From Deltaproteobacteria bacterium (GTDB lineage Bacteria > Desulfobacterota > DSM-4660 > Desulfatiglandales > B25-G16), in assembly GCA_019308645.1 (NCBI GenBank), contig JAFDHR010000204.1, positions 1 to 5,019 of the forward strand: a stretch of DNA of 5,019 bases, written 5' to 3'. The position numbers were made by a program, and so were the translations under genes. Position 1 is the first letter of the stretch. Every line of letters starts with the position of its first letter. The notes beneath the pieces are model-generated. The model searched no databases, had not been told where the DNA came from, and saw nothing but the letters and a program-made list of their open reading frames with translations. Positions 1 through 5,019 of this stretch are shown piece after piece.

Positions 1-25
1 CCTCCGTTTTGGGCCAAGGGTTCTT

Positions 26-65
26 TTGACAAAATCCCCTCCATTATAGAGGCTTTTTATTATTT
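26..65 (+). terminator. weak terminator-like hairpin at left edge
   Basis: A short stem, CCTC (38-41) with GAGG (49-52) around a 7-base loop, is followed by CTTTTTATTATTT. The run AAAA at 31-34 can pair with part of the T-tract and extend the stem. It could end a gene lying left of the window and reading rightward. The perfect stem is only 4 bp, so this is tentative. Confidence 0.3.
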
Positions 66-150
66 AAACAATTGATATTACATAATATTTATACGATCTT
101 TACAACACCCTTTAGTAGAACGTTTCTTAAATATTCTTTTAATAAATAAA

Positions 151-232
151 GTCATTGCGAGCGAAGCGAAGCAATCTCTAACACTATGGAATTTCAATAA
201 GATTGCTTCGTCGCTACGCTCCTCGCAATGAC
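151..232. repeat. imperfect inverted repeat (REP/MITE-like palindromic element)
   Basis: The left arm, 151-177, begins GTCATTGCGAGCGAAGCGAA and ends GCAATCT. The right arm, 200-232, is its reverse complement except for a short indel: AGATTGCTTCG at the start and CTCGCAATGAC at the end. The arms flank a 22-base spacer (178-199), so the transcript could fold into a long hairpin. From general knowledge, sequences of the type CATTGCGAGCGAAGCGAAGCAATC occur as dispersed multicopy palindromes in many bacterial genomes, so this is probably one copy of such a family. It has no coding capacity. It lies 50 bp upstream of the broken hydrolase remnant. Confidence 0.75.
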
Positions 233-281
233 GTGTTGTTTGTAATGTTATTTTGGAATCATACCGCTAGTTCATAATTAG

Positions 282-473
282 CTTAGGTCTATCACCGTAC
301 CAACAATGGTTCTTCATGGGGATGCCGACCCTCTTGTACCTGTGGAATGCGGTATTGATACCCCCAATGCTATCCCCGGGGCAAAATTGGTAATTATCAA
401 AGGTATGGGCCATGCTTTGCCCAAGGCCTTGTGGCCGAGGGTGATCAATGCTATAGTACGCCACGCGGTGTAG
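282..473 (+). pseudogene. C-terminal remnant of an alpha/beta hydrolase
   Basis: This frame opens just after a TAG at 279-281 and ends at TAG 471-473, giving 63 residues that resemble the last quarter of an alpha/beta hydrolase. Residues 4-20 read ITVPTMVLHGDADPLVP, the strand-turn carrying the catalytic acid (probably D16). Residues 29-44 read NAIPGAKLVIIKGMGH, the last core strand with the catalytic histidine (H44). The end, LWPRVINAIVRHAV, is a normal C-terminal helix. There is no start codon, ribosome site, nucleophile elbow or N-terminal half, and upstream DNA is AT-rich with stops and the inverted repeat. It is therefore a 5'-truncated pseudogene. Its sequence differs clearly from the intact hydrolase at 2444-3298 (HGDADPLVP against RATEGMLVSDD), so it is a different subfamily and not a recent copy of that gene. 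An opposite-strand reading at 267-569 is only a shadow of it. Confidence 0.8.
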
Positions 474-544
474 AAACATTCTCCTTACGACCGTCAATGA
501 CGTTTCATTTCGTAAAACGCCCTGCCCACAAAAAAGATGGTTCA

Positions 545-593
545 CCAAAACCCTGAGTGATATTCTCAAACGAATGAGAATAAACCTTCAGGG
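545..593 (-). terminator. probable terminator of the tetR-BKACE operon
   Basis: Two nested stems lie directly after the BKACE stop codon: CCCTGA (551-556) with TCAGGG (588-593), and ATTCTCA (562-568) with TGAGAAT (575-581). They are separated by 5- and 6-base internal loops and closed by a 6-base loop (569-574). On the minus strand the 3' side continues TCAGGG-TTTTGG, a short T-run. The outer stem starts 5 bases beyond the stop codon. The position fits transcription termination or mRNA 3'-end protection. The T-tract is weak for an intrinsic terminator. Confidence 0.6.
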
Positions 594-597
594 CATC

Positions 598-1518
598 TTA
601 AAAATTTACCTTGTCGAGGCCTTTCAGTCCTAATATTTCTCTGGCCTCATCGGGTGTTGCTGGTTCTATATCAAACTCCCTGGCAATCTTGATAATCTTC
701 TCTACCTGATCTGCGTTGCTCTTGGCTATGCGGCCCTTTTCCACGTACAGACTGTCCTCCAAACCAACCCGGACATTTCCTCCCATGAGCAGGGACGTCG
801 TACACATCCTCATCTGATGACGCCCAGCAGCACAAACCGACCAGACGAAATCGCCGATAGTCTGCCGCGCCGTCTGGTGGAAAAACATCAGGTTCTCCAT
901 TGTGGGCGGGATACCCCCAAGAATCCCCATAACGAACTGTAGGGAAACCGGCTTCTTGATATGGCCTTGCTGGATCATGAAGGCCAGATTGTTGAGCATC
1001 CCCACATCATAGATCTCAAGCTCTGGTTTGGTCTCGTTTTCTTTGAAGAACCCTGAGAACTCGCGGAGGGTTTTGAAGGTGTTGGGAAAGATTGCGTCCT
1101 CAGACATGGAGAGATGCTGGCGTTCCCATGAAAATTTGAATTCTTCGTACTGTGAGACCACAGGGAATAAGGCGAAGTTCAGGGAGCCGAAATTAAGGGA
1201 TGCCAACTCGGGCTTGAACTCGCGAACAACTGCCACGCGCTCCTCTGTGGTCATCCCTGCTCCCCCTCCGGTTGACAGGCAAAGTATTATATCACACCGG
1301 TCCTTCACTTCGGTGATTACCTCGCGAAATAGATCCAGAGAAGATGATGGCTGTCCTGTCTCAGGATCTCTCACGTGTATATGAGCTACTGCAGCCCCTG
1401 CCTCCCAGACCCGGACAGACTCATCAGCGATCTGTTTTGGAGTGATGGGCAGATAAGGGCTCATGGTTGGGGTGTGAATAGCGCCCGTGATTGCTGCAGT
1501 GATAATCCTTTTTCCCAT
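598..1518 (-). CDS. BKACE family beta-keto acid cleavage enzyme (DUF849, Kce-like)
   Basis: Members of this zinc-dependent TIM-barrel family condense a beta-keto acid with acetyl-CoA and cleave it to acetoacetate plus a new acyl-CoA. The founding member, Kce, acts on 3-keto-5-aminohexanoate in lysine fermentation. Seen here, counting from the ATG at 1518 (306 aa): N-terminal strand RIITAAITGA; H46 and H48 in AHIHVRD, the expected zinc ligands, at the same numbers as in Kce; STGGGAGM at 82-89; LASLNFGSLNF at 105-115; PELEIYDVGML at 165-175; and RVGLEDSLY at 250-258, whose R250, E254 and D255 match the family R-x3-E-D zinc and catalytic motif. It looks complete and active. The start is uncertain. 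GTG at 1596 (332 aa, overlapping tetR by 29 bp) has the best ribosome site (ACAGGT), and ATG at 1533 gives 311 aa. I chose 1518 because family members normally start just before the first strand. It is cotranscribed with the upstream tetR. Substrate is unknown. Confidence 0.9.
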   Translation of the reverse strand: MGKRIITAAITGAIHTPTMSPYLPITPKQIADESVRVWEAGAAVAHIHVRDPETGQPSSSLDLFREVITEVKDRCDIILCLSTGGGAGMTTEERVAVVREFKPELASLNFGSLNFALFPVVSQYEEFKFSWERQHLSMSEDAIFPNTFKTLREFSGFFKENETKPELEIYDVGMLNNLAFMIQQGHIKKPVSLQFVMGILGGIPPTMENLMFFHQTARQTIGDFVWSVCAAGRHQMRMCTTSLLMGGNVRVGLEDSLYVEKGRIAKSNADQVEKIIKIAREFDIEPATPDEAREILGLKGLDKVNF

Positions 1519-1567
1519 CTGCTTACCATCCATGTCTATTAGTGTCTCGCACCTGACTTTTGTAGAT

Positions 1568-2182
1568 TTATACCTTGTTTGCGGGTTTCCCACCACTGAG
1601 ACCTGTTAAGGCAAACTCAAATATGAAATCCGCTAGTTCAGCGACAGATAACCCTTTTTTCGGGTGGAACCAAATCCTTGTTCTGGTAATCATGGAAGCA
1701 ATCATTAAGCCAGCCATTTTTTCATCTATTCCAGGGAAGCAGCCAATATCTTTGCCTCTGCGTATTACCCTTCGAATAATCCGGTCATAGGTATCGCGTA
1801 AATCTATAATTTTTTTCCGTTTTGCTGCTGACAGGTTGTCCAAGGCTATGTCGAATAGTAGTTTAGCTGATCTTCTAAAGCTCAATGTGATTTTTAGGTG
1901 GCTTGCGATTATTAACCGCAGCTGCTCAATAGGGCTGGTATCATCATCCTCTTCCAAGTACTTAATAGGATTAATTATCTGTTCCATTTCCTCGAGAAGC
2001 ACTTCATAGAGAATTTCTTCTTTATTAAAAAAGAAGTTGTATATATTGGCTGGTTCACAGCCATATGCCCTGGCTATATCTCGCATACTTGTGGAATTGT
2101 ACCCTTTTTTCCAGAAAAGCCTTCTTGCCTTATCCAGCATCTTCATTTTTTGAGGTCTATTTTGTCCTTTGTTTTTAATCAT
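1568..2182 (-). CDS. TetR/AcrR family transcriptional regulator
   Basis: This is a 204-residue DNA-binding regulator of typical family length. The N-terminal TetR domain covers about residues 12-60, with helix-turn-helix sequence TSMRDIARAYGCEPANIYNF at 31-50 and the following NKEEIL. The rest is all-helical. Residues 138-195 (RVIRRGKDIGCFPG, then WFHPKKGLSVAELADFIFEF) resemble the ligand-binding C-terminus of KstR2/FadR-like regulators that sense acyl-CoA esters. That ligand class is inferred, not shown. ATG at 2182 is preceded by GAGG (2188-2191) at good spacing. It is the first gene of an operon with the BKACE, whose start lies within 50 bp of, or overlaps, this stop codon. It is divergent from the alpha/beta hydrolase. 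A near-palindrome upstream (2275-2296), repeated before the binding-protein gene, is its likely operator, so it probably autoregulates. I cannot name a characterised orthologue. Confidence 0.92.
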   Translation of the reverse strand: MIKNKGQNRPQKMKMLDKARRLFWKKGYNSTSMRDIARAYGCEPANIYNFFFNKEEILYEVLLEEMEQIINPIKYLEEDDDTSPIEQLRLIIASHLKITLSFRRSAKLLFDIALDNLSAAKRKKIIDLRDTYDRIIRRVIRRGKDIGCFPGIDEKMAGLMIASMITRTRIWFHPKKGLSVAELADFIFEFALTGLSGGKPANKV

Positions 2183-2229
2183 TTATACCTCAGCATTTTT
2201 AAGATTAATAATTTTTTGCTAATAAAATA

Positions 2230-2257
2230 ACTATAGCGATCAGGAGAATAAAGTTAA
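2230..2257 (-). promoter_or_regulatory. possible tetR promoter
   Basis: Reading leftward, TTAACT (2257-2252) and TATAGT (2235-2230) are separated by 16 bp and resemble -35 and -10 hexamers, each with two mismatches to consensus. The leader to the tetR start codon would be about 40 bases. The putative operator would sit 17 bp upstream of the -35. The conserved block at 2313-2342 is an alternative promoter. Confidence 0.3.
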
Positions 2258-2274
2258 CACTTCAAAAACGTAGG

Positions 2275-2296
2275 TTTATGAACGGTCATTCATATT
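2275..2296. promoter_or_regulatory. putative TetR operator, copy 1 (tetR-BKACE side)
   Basis: The minus strand contains ATGAATGACCGTTCAT, with half-sites ATGAA and TTCAT around a partly symmetric centre (ATGAAtGacCgTTCAT). The whole 22-bp segment is identical, in opposite orientation, to 3480-3501. It lies between the divergent tetR and hydrolase genes, 92 bp from the tetR start and 65 bp upstream of the hydrolase -35 box. Its size and symmetry fit operators of TetR-type fatty-acid and acyl-CoA regulators. Binding by the encoded TetR is inferred. Confidence 0.72.
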
Positions 2297-2312
2297 AATT
2301 AATCACCATTGA

Positions 2313-2342
2313 ATATAATAACATGAGCTGTCAAGCAAAAAA
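2313..2342 (-). promoter_or_regulatory. conserved upstream block, copy 1 (possible promoter)
   Basis: Read on the minus strand, this contains TTTTTTGCTTGACA, one variable base, then CTCATGTTATTAT. It matches 28 of 30 bases at 3427-3456. TGTTATTAT resembles an extended -10 element (TG-n-TATTAT) with a predicted start just before the operator. TTGACA resembles a -35 box, but no good -10 lies 16-18 bp after it. It precedes operator copy 1 by 16 bp in the tetR direction. Confidence 0.5.
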
Positions 2343-2361
2343 CTGATCCTTTGAACCCCTC

Positions 2362-2391
2362 TTGACACACAAATACGTTTCTTCCTACAAT
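2362..2391 (+). promoter_or_regulatory. sigma70-type promoter of the alpha/beta hydrolase
   Basis: A perfect TTGACA -35 (2362-2367) and TACAAT -10 (2386-2391) are separated by 18 bp. Transcription would start near 2398, giving a leader of about 45 bases. The leader carries the ribosome site AAGGAG (2431-2436), 7 bases before the ATG. This is the best promoter match in the window. No copy of the operator overlaps it, so expression may be constitutive or only indirectly tied to the TetR protein. Confidence 0.65.
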
Positions 2392-2443
2392 ACCAATTAA
2401 AAATGGAGCTCTATCACTTCACTCAAAGGAAAGGAGAATCATT

Positions 2444-3298
2444 ATGGATGAACCAATCATGAAAAGAGTCAAGGGCGATGGGGTGGAAATGCAACTTGCC
2501 GTTTGGGAAAGGATGGCTGAAACCATTTTGTGTGTCCACGGTATTTCGGCCAATTGTCGGTGCTGGGATACAATGGCAGAGGCCTTAGCCCCCAGATATC
2601 GGATCATTGCAATGGACCTCAGGGGAAGAGGGCTTTCGGAGAAGCCTCCTACAGGATATTCAATTGCTCATCACTGCCAGGATATCCGAGTTCTTCTGGA
2701 GAATCTGGGTGTCGAGCGGGCTGTAATCATGGGGCATTCTTTGGGTGCACTCATCGCCATCGCCTTTGGTGCTCAATACCCTGAGAAGATTGAGAGCCTT
2801 ATCCTCGTTGATGGTGGTGGAAAACTTTCAGGAGAGCAGACCAAGAAAGTCTTTGCCGGAATCCAGCCAACATTGGACCGTCTGGGAAAGGTGTTTCCTT
2901 CATCTGAATCTTATCTTGACCTCATGAAAAAAAACCCTTTGCTTCAACCATGGTCTCCAGCACTGGAGACATATTATCTCTATGAAATAGAAGAGGTGAA
3001 GGGCGGGGTTCGCTCGCGAGTTCAACCTGAACATATCAAGGAGGAGGCCGAAAACCTGGGAAATCTGAACGTAGCCGAGTTCTACCCGCAGATCAAGTGT
3101 CCGGTACTCATCCTGAGGGCCACAGAAGGCATGCTGGTCTCAGACGATATATTGCTTCCCAAAGAGGTGGTGAAAAGGATGCTCCAGGAAATCCCTGATG
3201 CCAGATGTGTTGATCTACAGGGTGCCAATCATTATGCGATTGTCTTACAACCTAATGAAGCAAGGGATCAAGCAATCCGGTCCTTCTTGGAGGAGTAG
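2444..3298 (+). CDS. alpha/beta hydrolase fold protein
   Basis: This 284-residue cytoplasmic protein without a signal peptide hydrolyses an ester, thioester, amide or similar bond; the substrate is not deducible. It shows the fold in order: strand ILCVHGIS (28-35) supplying the oxyanion hole at HG; IIAMDLRGRGLSE (54-66), a family hallmark; the nucleophile elbow GHSLG (97-101) with S99; LILVDGGG (119-126); a cap region about 130-210; and LQGANHYAIV (258-267) with catalytic H263. The usual HGxxD acid motif is replaced by LILRATEGMLVSDD (222-235). The acid may be E228, D234 or D235, and I cannot tell which. The start is firm: AAGGAG (2431-2436) lies 7 bases upstream of ATG, under a consensus-like promoter. 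It is divergent from tetR-BKACE. Its proximity suggests it prepares or finishes a substrate for the same pathway, for example by freeing an acid from an ester or CoA thioester. Length is typical of the family. Confidence 0.9.
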   Translation: MDEPIMKRVKGDGVEMQLAVWERMAETILCVHGISANCRCWDTMAEALAPRYRIIAMDLRGRGLSEKPPTGYSIAHHCQDIRVLLENLGVERAVIMGHSLGALIAIAFGAQYPEKIESLILVDGGGKLSGEQTKKVFAGIQPTLDRLGKVFPSSESYLDLMKKNPLLQPWSPALETYYLYEIEEVKGGVRSRVQPEHIKEEAENLGNLNVAEFYPQIKCPVLILRATEGMLVSDDILLPKEVVKRMLQEIPDARCVDLQGANHYAIVLQPNEARDQAIRSFLEE

Positions 3299-3426
3299 TT
3301 GCTAATTGAGGATATGGAGTAATCTGCACGATATTGCACTGGCTAAAGGCGGCCCAGTTTTAGCTCCTCAAGGGGATTGACTAACCGAGGGTAGAATAAT
3401 CTTCTTAGACAAAGGAAAGTTTCCGT
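3299..3426. other. spacer after the hydrolase gene, no gene found
   Basis: No open frame with coding character or ribosome site is visible. GCTAAA (3342-3347) and TTTAGC (3359-3364) can pair around GGC/GCC and may form the hydrolase 3' hairpin, but no T-run follows it, so I do not call a terminator. Confidence 0.4.
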
Positions 3427-3456
3427 TTTTTTGCTTGACACCTCATGTTATTATCT
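3427..3456 (+). promoter_or_regulatory. conserved upstream block, copy 2 (possible promoter)
   Basis: TTTTTTGCTTGACA (3427-3440) and CTCATGTTATTAT (3442-3454) repeat the minus-strand block at 2342-2313 with only positions 3441 and 3455 differing. TGTTATTAT (3446-3454) could be an extended -10. It precedes operator copy 2 by 23 bp, against 16 bp in copy 1, so block and operator keep their order but not their exact spacing. Confidence 0.5.
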
Positions 3457-3479
3457 ACCGTTAATAATTATTGTTAATA

Positions 3480-3501
3480 AATATGAATGACCGTTCATAA
3501 A
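3480..3501. promoter_or_regulatory. putative TetR operator, copy 2 (binding-protein side)
   Basis: The plus strand carries ATGAATGACCGTTCAT (3483-3498), within 22 bp identical to the reverse complement of 2275-2296. It lies 158 bp upstream of the binding-protein start codon and 15 bp upstream of a possible -35 box at 3517. An exact 22-bp match in two non-coding spacers, each facing its own gene in the same orientation, is strong evidence for a shared regulatory site. Confidence 0.72.
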
Positions 3502-3516
3502 TATAGCTATTTTTTC

Positions 3517-3545
3517 TTGACTTTAAAAAACTTTTGTTATTTTAT
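3517..3545 (+). promoter_or_regulatory. possible promoter of the binding-protein gene
   Basis: TTGACT (3517-3522) and TTTTAT (3540-3545) are spaced 17 bp apart. Transcription would begin near 3552, giving a leader of about 108 bases. A small inverted repeat (CTTAA at 3553-3557, TTAAG at 3569-3573) lies at its start. The -10 match is modest, and the upstream block at 3427-3456 is an alternative. Confidence 0.4.
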
Positions 3546-3659
3546 CTATTATCTTAAATCTACAGATCTTAAGAAAGGGGGTGAAACCGCAAAAAACTAA
3601 TCTTCGGCTTCTCGTTTACTGCCTGAAACCGTTAACCTTTATCCTTGAAGGAGGGAAAG

Positions 3660-5019
3660 ATGAAATCAACCAAAAAAATATTTTTGATGCTTATCGTTTT
3701 CCTTTGTCTGTGCCTATTTGGCCTGCCTCAGGCCATGGCGGGTATGGACGCTTTTGACGTAAACAAAATGTCAGACATGTCCGACTTTGATCCGAATAAC
3801 CCGATCATCCCCACCGGGGATACCATCAAGATCGCGGTGGTGTGCTCTTTTTCCGGGCCAGCCGCTGCAGTGGGAGAGCAATATTGGGCGTGTGCCACGT
3901 TTGTTGCCCATGACATCAACAAGAGAGGAGGCATCCTTGTCGATGGCAAGAGGAAAAAGATCCAGTTATTCAAGGCGAATCACATGTCCAAACCTGCACA
4001 GACCAAAAAGATTTGTGAAAGGATGGTCCTGCAGGAGAAAGTCGACATCTTGTGGGGCACCAACGGCAGCAATAATATGAAAGTCATTAACCAGGTGGCC
4101 AAGAAATACAAGGTTATTGCACAGGACTTCACTGCATTGTCTGATGAACTCTACGATGCTACAAACTTCACTCGTTATTCCTTTATGACCGTCCCTTCGT
4201 GCGACGTGGTGGGCAGCGCCCTTGCCTATTATTACGGCAAGATCCGAATGAAGGAAAAGAAATTTTATATCCTCTGCCAGGATTACCTGTTCGGTCACTC
4301 CATGGCAAAGGGTTTCAAAAGAGGTCTGAAAGAGTACTACCCTGAAGCCCAGCTCGTGGGCGAGGACTACCATAAGCTCTTTATGAAAGACTTCGCTCCC
4401 TTCCTTGAAAAGATAAAGGCCTCCGGGGCCGAGGTCATCTATACCGGTGACTGGATCCCTGACGCAGAAAACCTCCTCGTTCAGGCGAGGCAAATGGGCA
4501 TAGATCTCCCCATTGCAAATATCTTTCTGAACGAGCCCAACATGCTTCATAGAGCCGGGGTTGAAGGTTCGAAAAATTTGCACAATTTTTGCATGACTGG
4601 AACAGCCGAAGGAGTTGCCTTCCCAACAGCCGAACAGATAAAATACTACCATGCGTGGTACGATCAATTTAAGAAATGGAAAGCACCCTATAATACCAAA
4701 GTATTCAAGCATGGCTGGGGCGGCGGTGGGAGTATGGGGAGCTACATGCAGCAACTTTATTGGCTTCTCAGCGTTATCGAAAGGGCCGGAAGCACTGATC
4801 CGGAAAAGATCATCAGTGTCTGGGAGGGGGATAGTTACAGAGATGTTTTCAACACTGTTTATTACATGAGGCCCTGCGATCACAAGGTGATAGCAGACTA
4901 TTATATCCAGGAATATGACATTCCCGAGAAACAGAAAGCGAATTTTAACATTCCGCCATATTACTGGTTTAAGGGCTGTTGCAACCCCGCCAAGACATAT
5001 AGGGTACCTGCAGCAAAAT
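3660..5019 (+). CDS. periplasmic branched-chain-amino-acid-type ABC transporter substrate-binding protein (3' end outside window)
   Basis: The frame is open from ATG 3660 to the window edge: 453 residues with no stop, so the gene is cut by the window. AAGGAGG (3648-3654) precedes the start. Residues 1-27 form a signal peptide: MKSTKK, a hydrophobic stretch IFLMLIVFLCLCLFGL, and a probable signal peptidase I site AMA|G after residue 27. The mature protein has a short acidic linker, then the first strand of a LivK-like type I binding fold (Peripla_BP_6) at IKIAVVCSFSGPAAAVGEQ (56-74), with SFSGPAAAVG forming a ligand-loop region. INKRGGI (86-92), VDILWGTNGSNNM (128-140) and YILCQDYLFGHSMAKGFK (203-220) follow the same fold. 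It would capture a small ligand outside the inner membrane for an importer whose membrane and ATPase genes should lie to the right. Ligands in this family range from branched amino acids to aromatic and short organic acids, so the substrate is unknown. Operator copy 2 links it to the TetR regulator. A long opposite-strand frame (4883-3966) is a shadow. Confidence 0.93.
   Translation, partial: MKSTKKIFLMLIVFLCLCLFGLPQAMAGMDAFDVNKMSDMSDFDPNNPIIPTGDTIKIAVVCSFSGPAAAVGEQYWACATFVAHDINKRGGILVDGKRKKIQLFKANHMSKPAQTKKICERMVLQEKVDILWGTNGSNNMKVINQVAKKYKVIAQDFTALSDELYDATNFTRYSFMTVPSCDVVGSALAYYYGKIRMKEKKFYILCQDYLFGHSMAKGFKRGLKEYYPEAQLVGEDYHKLFMKDFAPFLEKIKASGAEVIYTGDWIPDAENLLVQARQMGIDLPIANIFLNEPNMLHRAGVEGSKNLHNFCMTGTAEGVAFPTAEQIKYYHAWYDQFKKWKAPYNTKVFKHGWGGGGSMGSYMQQLYWLLSVIERAGSTDPEKIISVWEGDSYRDVFNTVYYMRPCDHKVIADYYIQEYDIPEKQKANFNIPPYYWFKGCCNPAKTYRVPAAK

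Noticed and set aside
26..50. TTGACA (26-31) with TATAGA (45-50) as a promoter
   Set aside because: The spacing is only 13 bp and no gene follows in a sensible position.
267..569. 100-aa minus-strand frame
   Set aside because: It lies antisense to the hydrolase remnant, runs into the 551-593 hairpin, and its translation shows no recognisable domain, whereas the plus-strand reading has clear hydrolase motifs.
1028..1384. Plus-strand frame opposite the BKACE gene
   Set aside because: Shadow of a strongly conserved minus-strand gene, with no motif or ribosome site of its own.
3574..3660. Possible upstream small ORF starting at GTG 3581 after AAAGGGG
   Set aside because: The purine run touches the GTG with no spacing, the frame runs out of phase into the binding-protein gene, and the peptide is not recognisable.
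3553..3660. Possible riboswitch in the binding-protein leader
   Set aside because: TGAAACCG occurs twice (3582-3589, 3624-3631) and there is a small inverted repeat at 3553-3573, but I could match no known riboswitch core and no terminator hairpin precedes the start codon.
3966..4883. 305-aa minus-strand frame
   Set aside because: Antisense shadow of the binding-protein gene. The plus-strand frame has a signal peptide, ribosome site and family motifs along its whole length; the antisense product shows none.

Overview
The window looks like a stretch of an anaerobic bacterial chromosome, most plausibly from the Desulfobacterota (the former sulfate-reducing or syntrophic deltaproteobacteria). 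This is an inference from gene content: a BKACE enzyme, a KstR2-like TetR regulator and a Liv-type ABC transporter binding protein side by side, in moderate-GC genes separated by AT-rich spacers. No rRNA, tRNA, CRISPR array or transposase gene is visible.

Layout. Positions 1-281 hold no gene, only a weak terminator-like hairpin and an 82-bp imperfect inverted repeat built on GTCATTGCGAG...GAAGCAATCT. Positions 282-473 (+) hold a 63-codon remnant that encodes only the C-terminal end of an alpha/beta hydrolase. A two-part hairpin at 551-593 probably terminates the minus-strand operon. That operon, read right to left, is a TetR/AcrR regulator (2182-1568) followed by a BKACE/DUF849 beta-keto acid cleavage enzyme (about 1518-598). 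Divergent from it is an intact alpha/beta hydrolase (2444-3298, +) with a clear sigma70-type promoter and Shine-Dalgarno site. After a 361-bp spacer, a branched-chain-amino-acid-type periplasmic binding protein with a signal peptide starts at 3660 and runs off the right edge.

The strongest non-genic signal is regulatory. A 22-bp sequence containing the near-palindrome ATGAATGACCGTTCAT occurs twice, identical and in opposite orientation. One copy lies upstream of the tetR-BKACE operon (2275-2296) and one upstream of the binding-protein gene (3480-3501). Each copy is preceded, in the direction of the gene it would control, by a second shared block (28 of 30 bases identical: 2313-2342 and 3427-3456). 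The two upstream regions are therefore duplicated control regions, and the TetR protein probably controls itself, the BKACE and the transporter as one regulon.

Working model (inference): an ABC importer brings in an organic acid, ester or amide. The hydrolase may open an ester, thioester or amide bond. The BKACE condenses a beta-keto acid with acetyl-CoA and splits it into acetoacetate and a shorter acyl-CoA. The TetR protein probably senses an acyl-CoA intermediate. The substrate cannot be read from the sequence.
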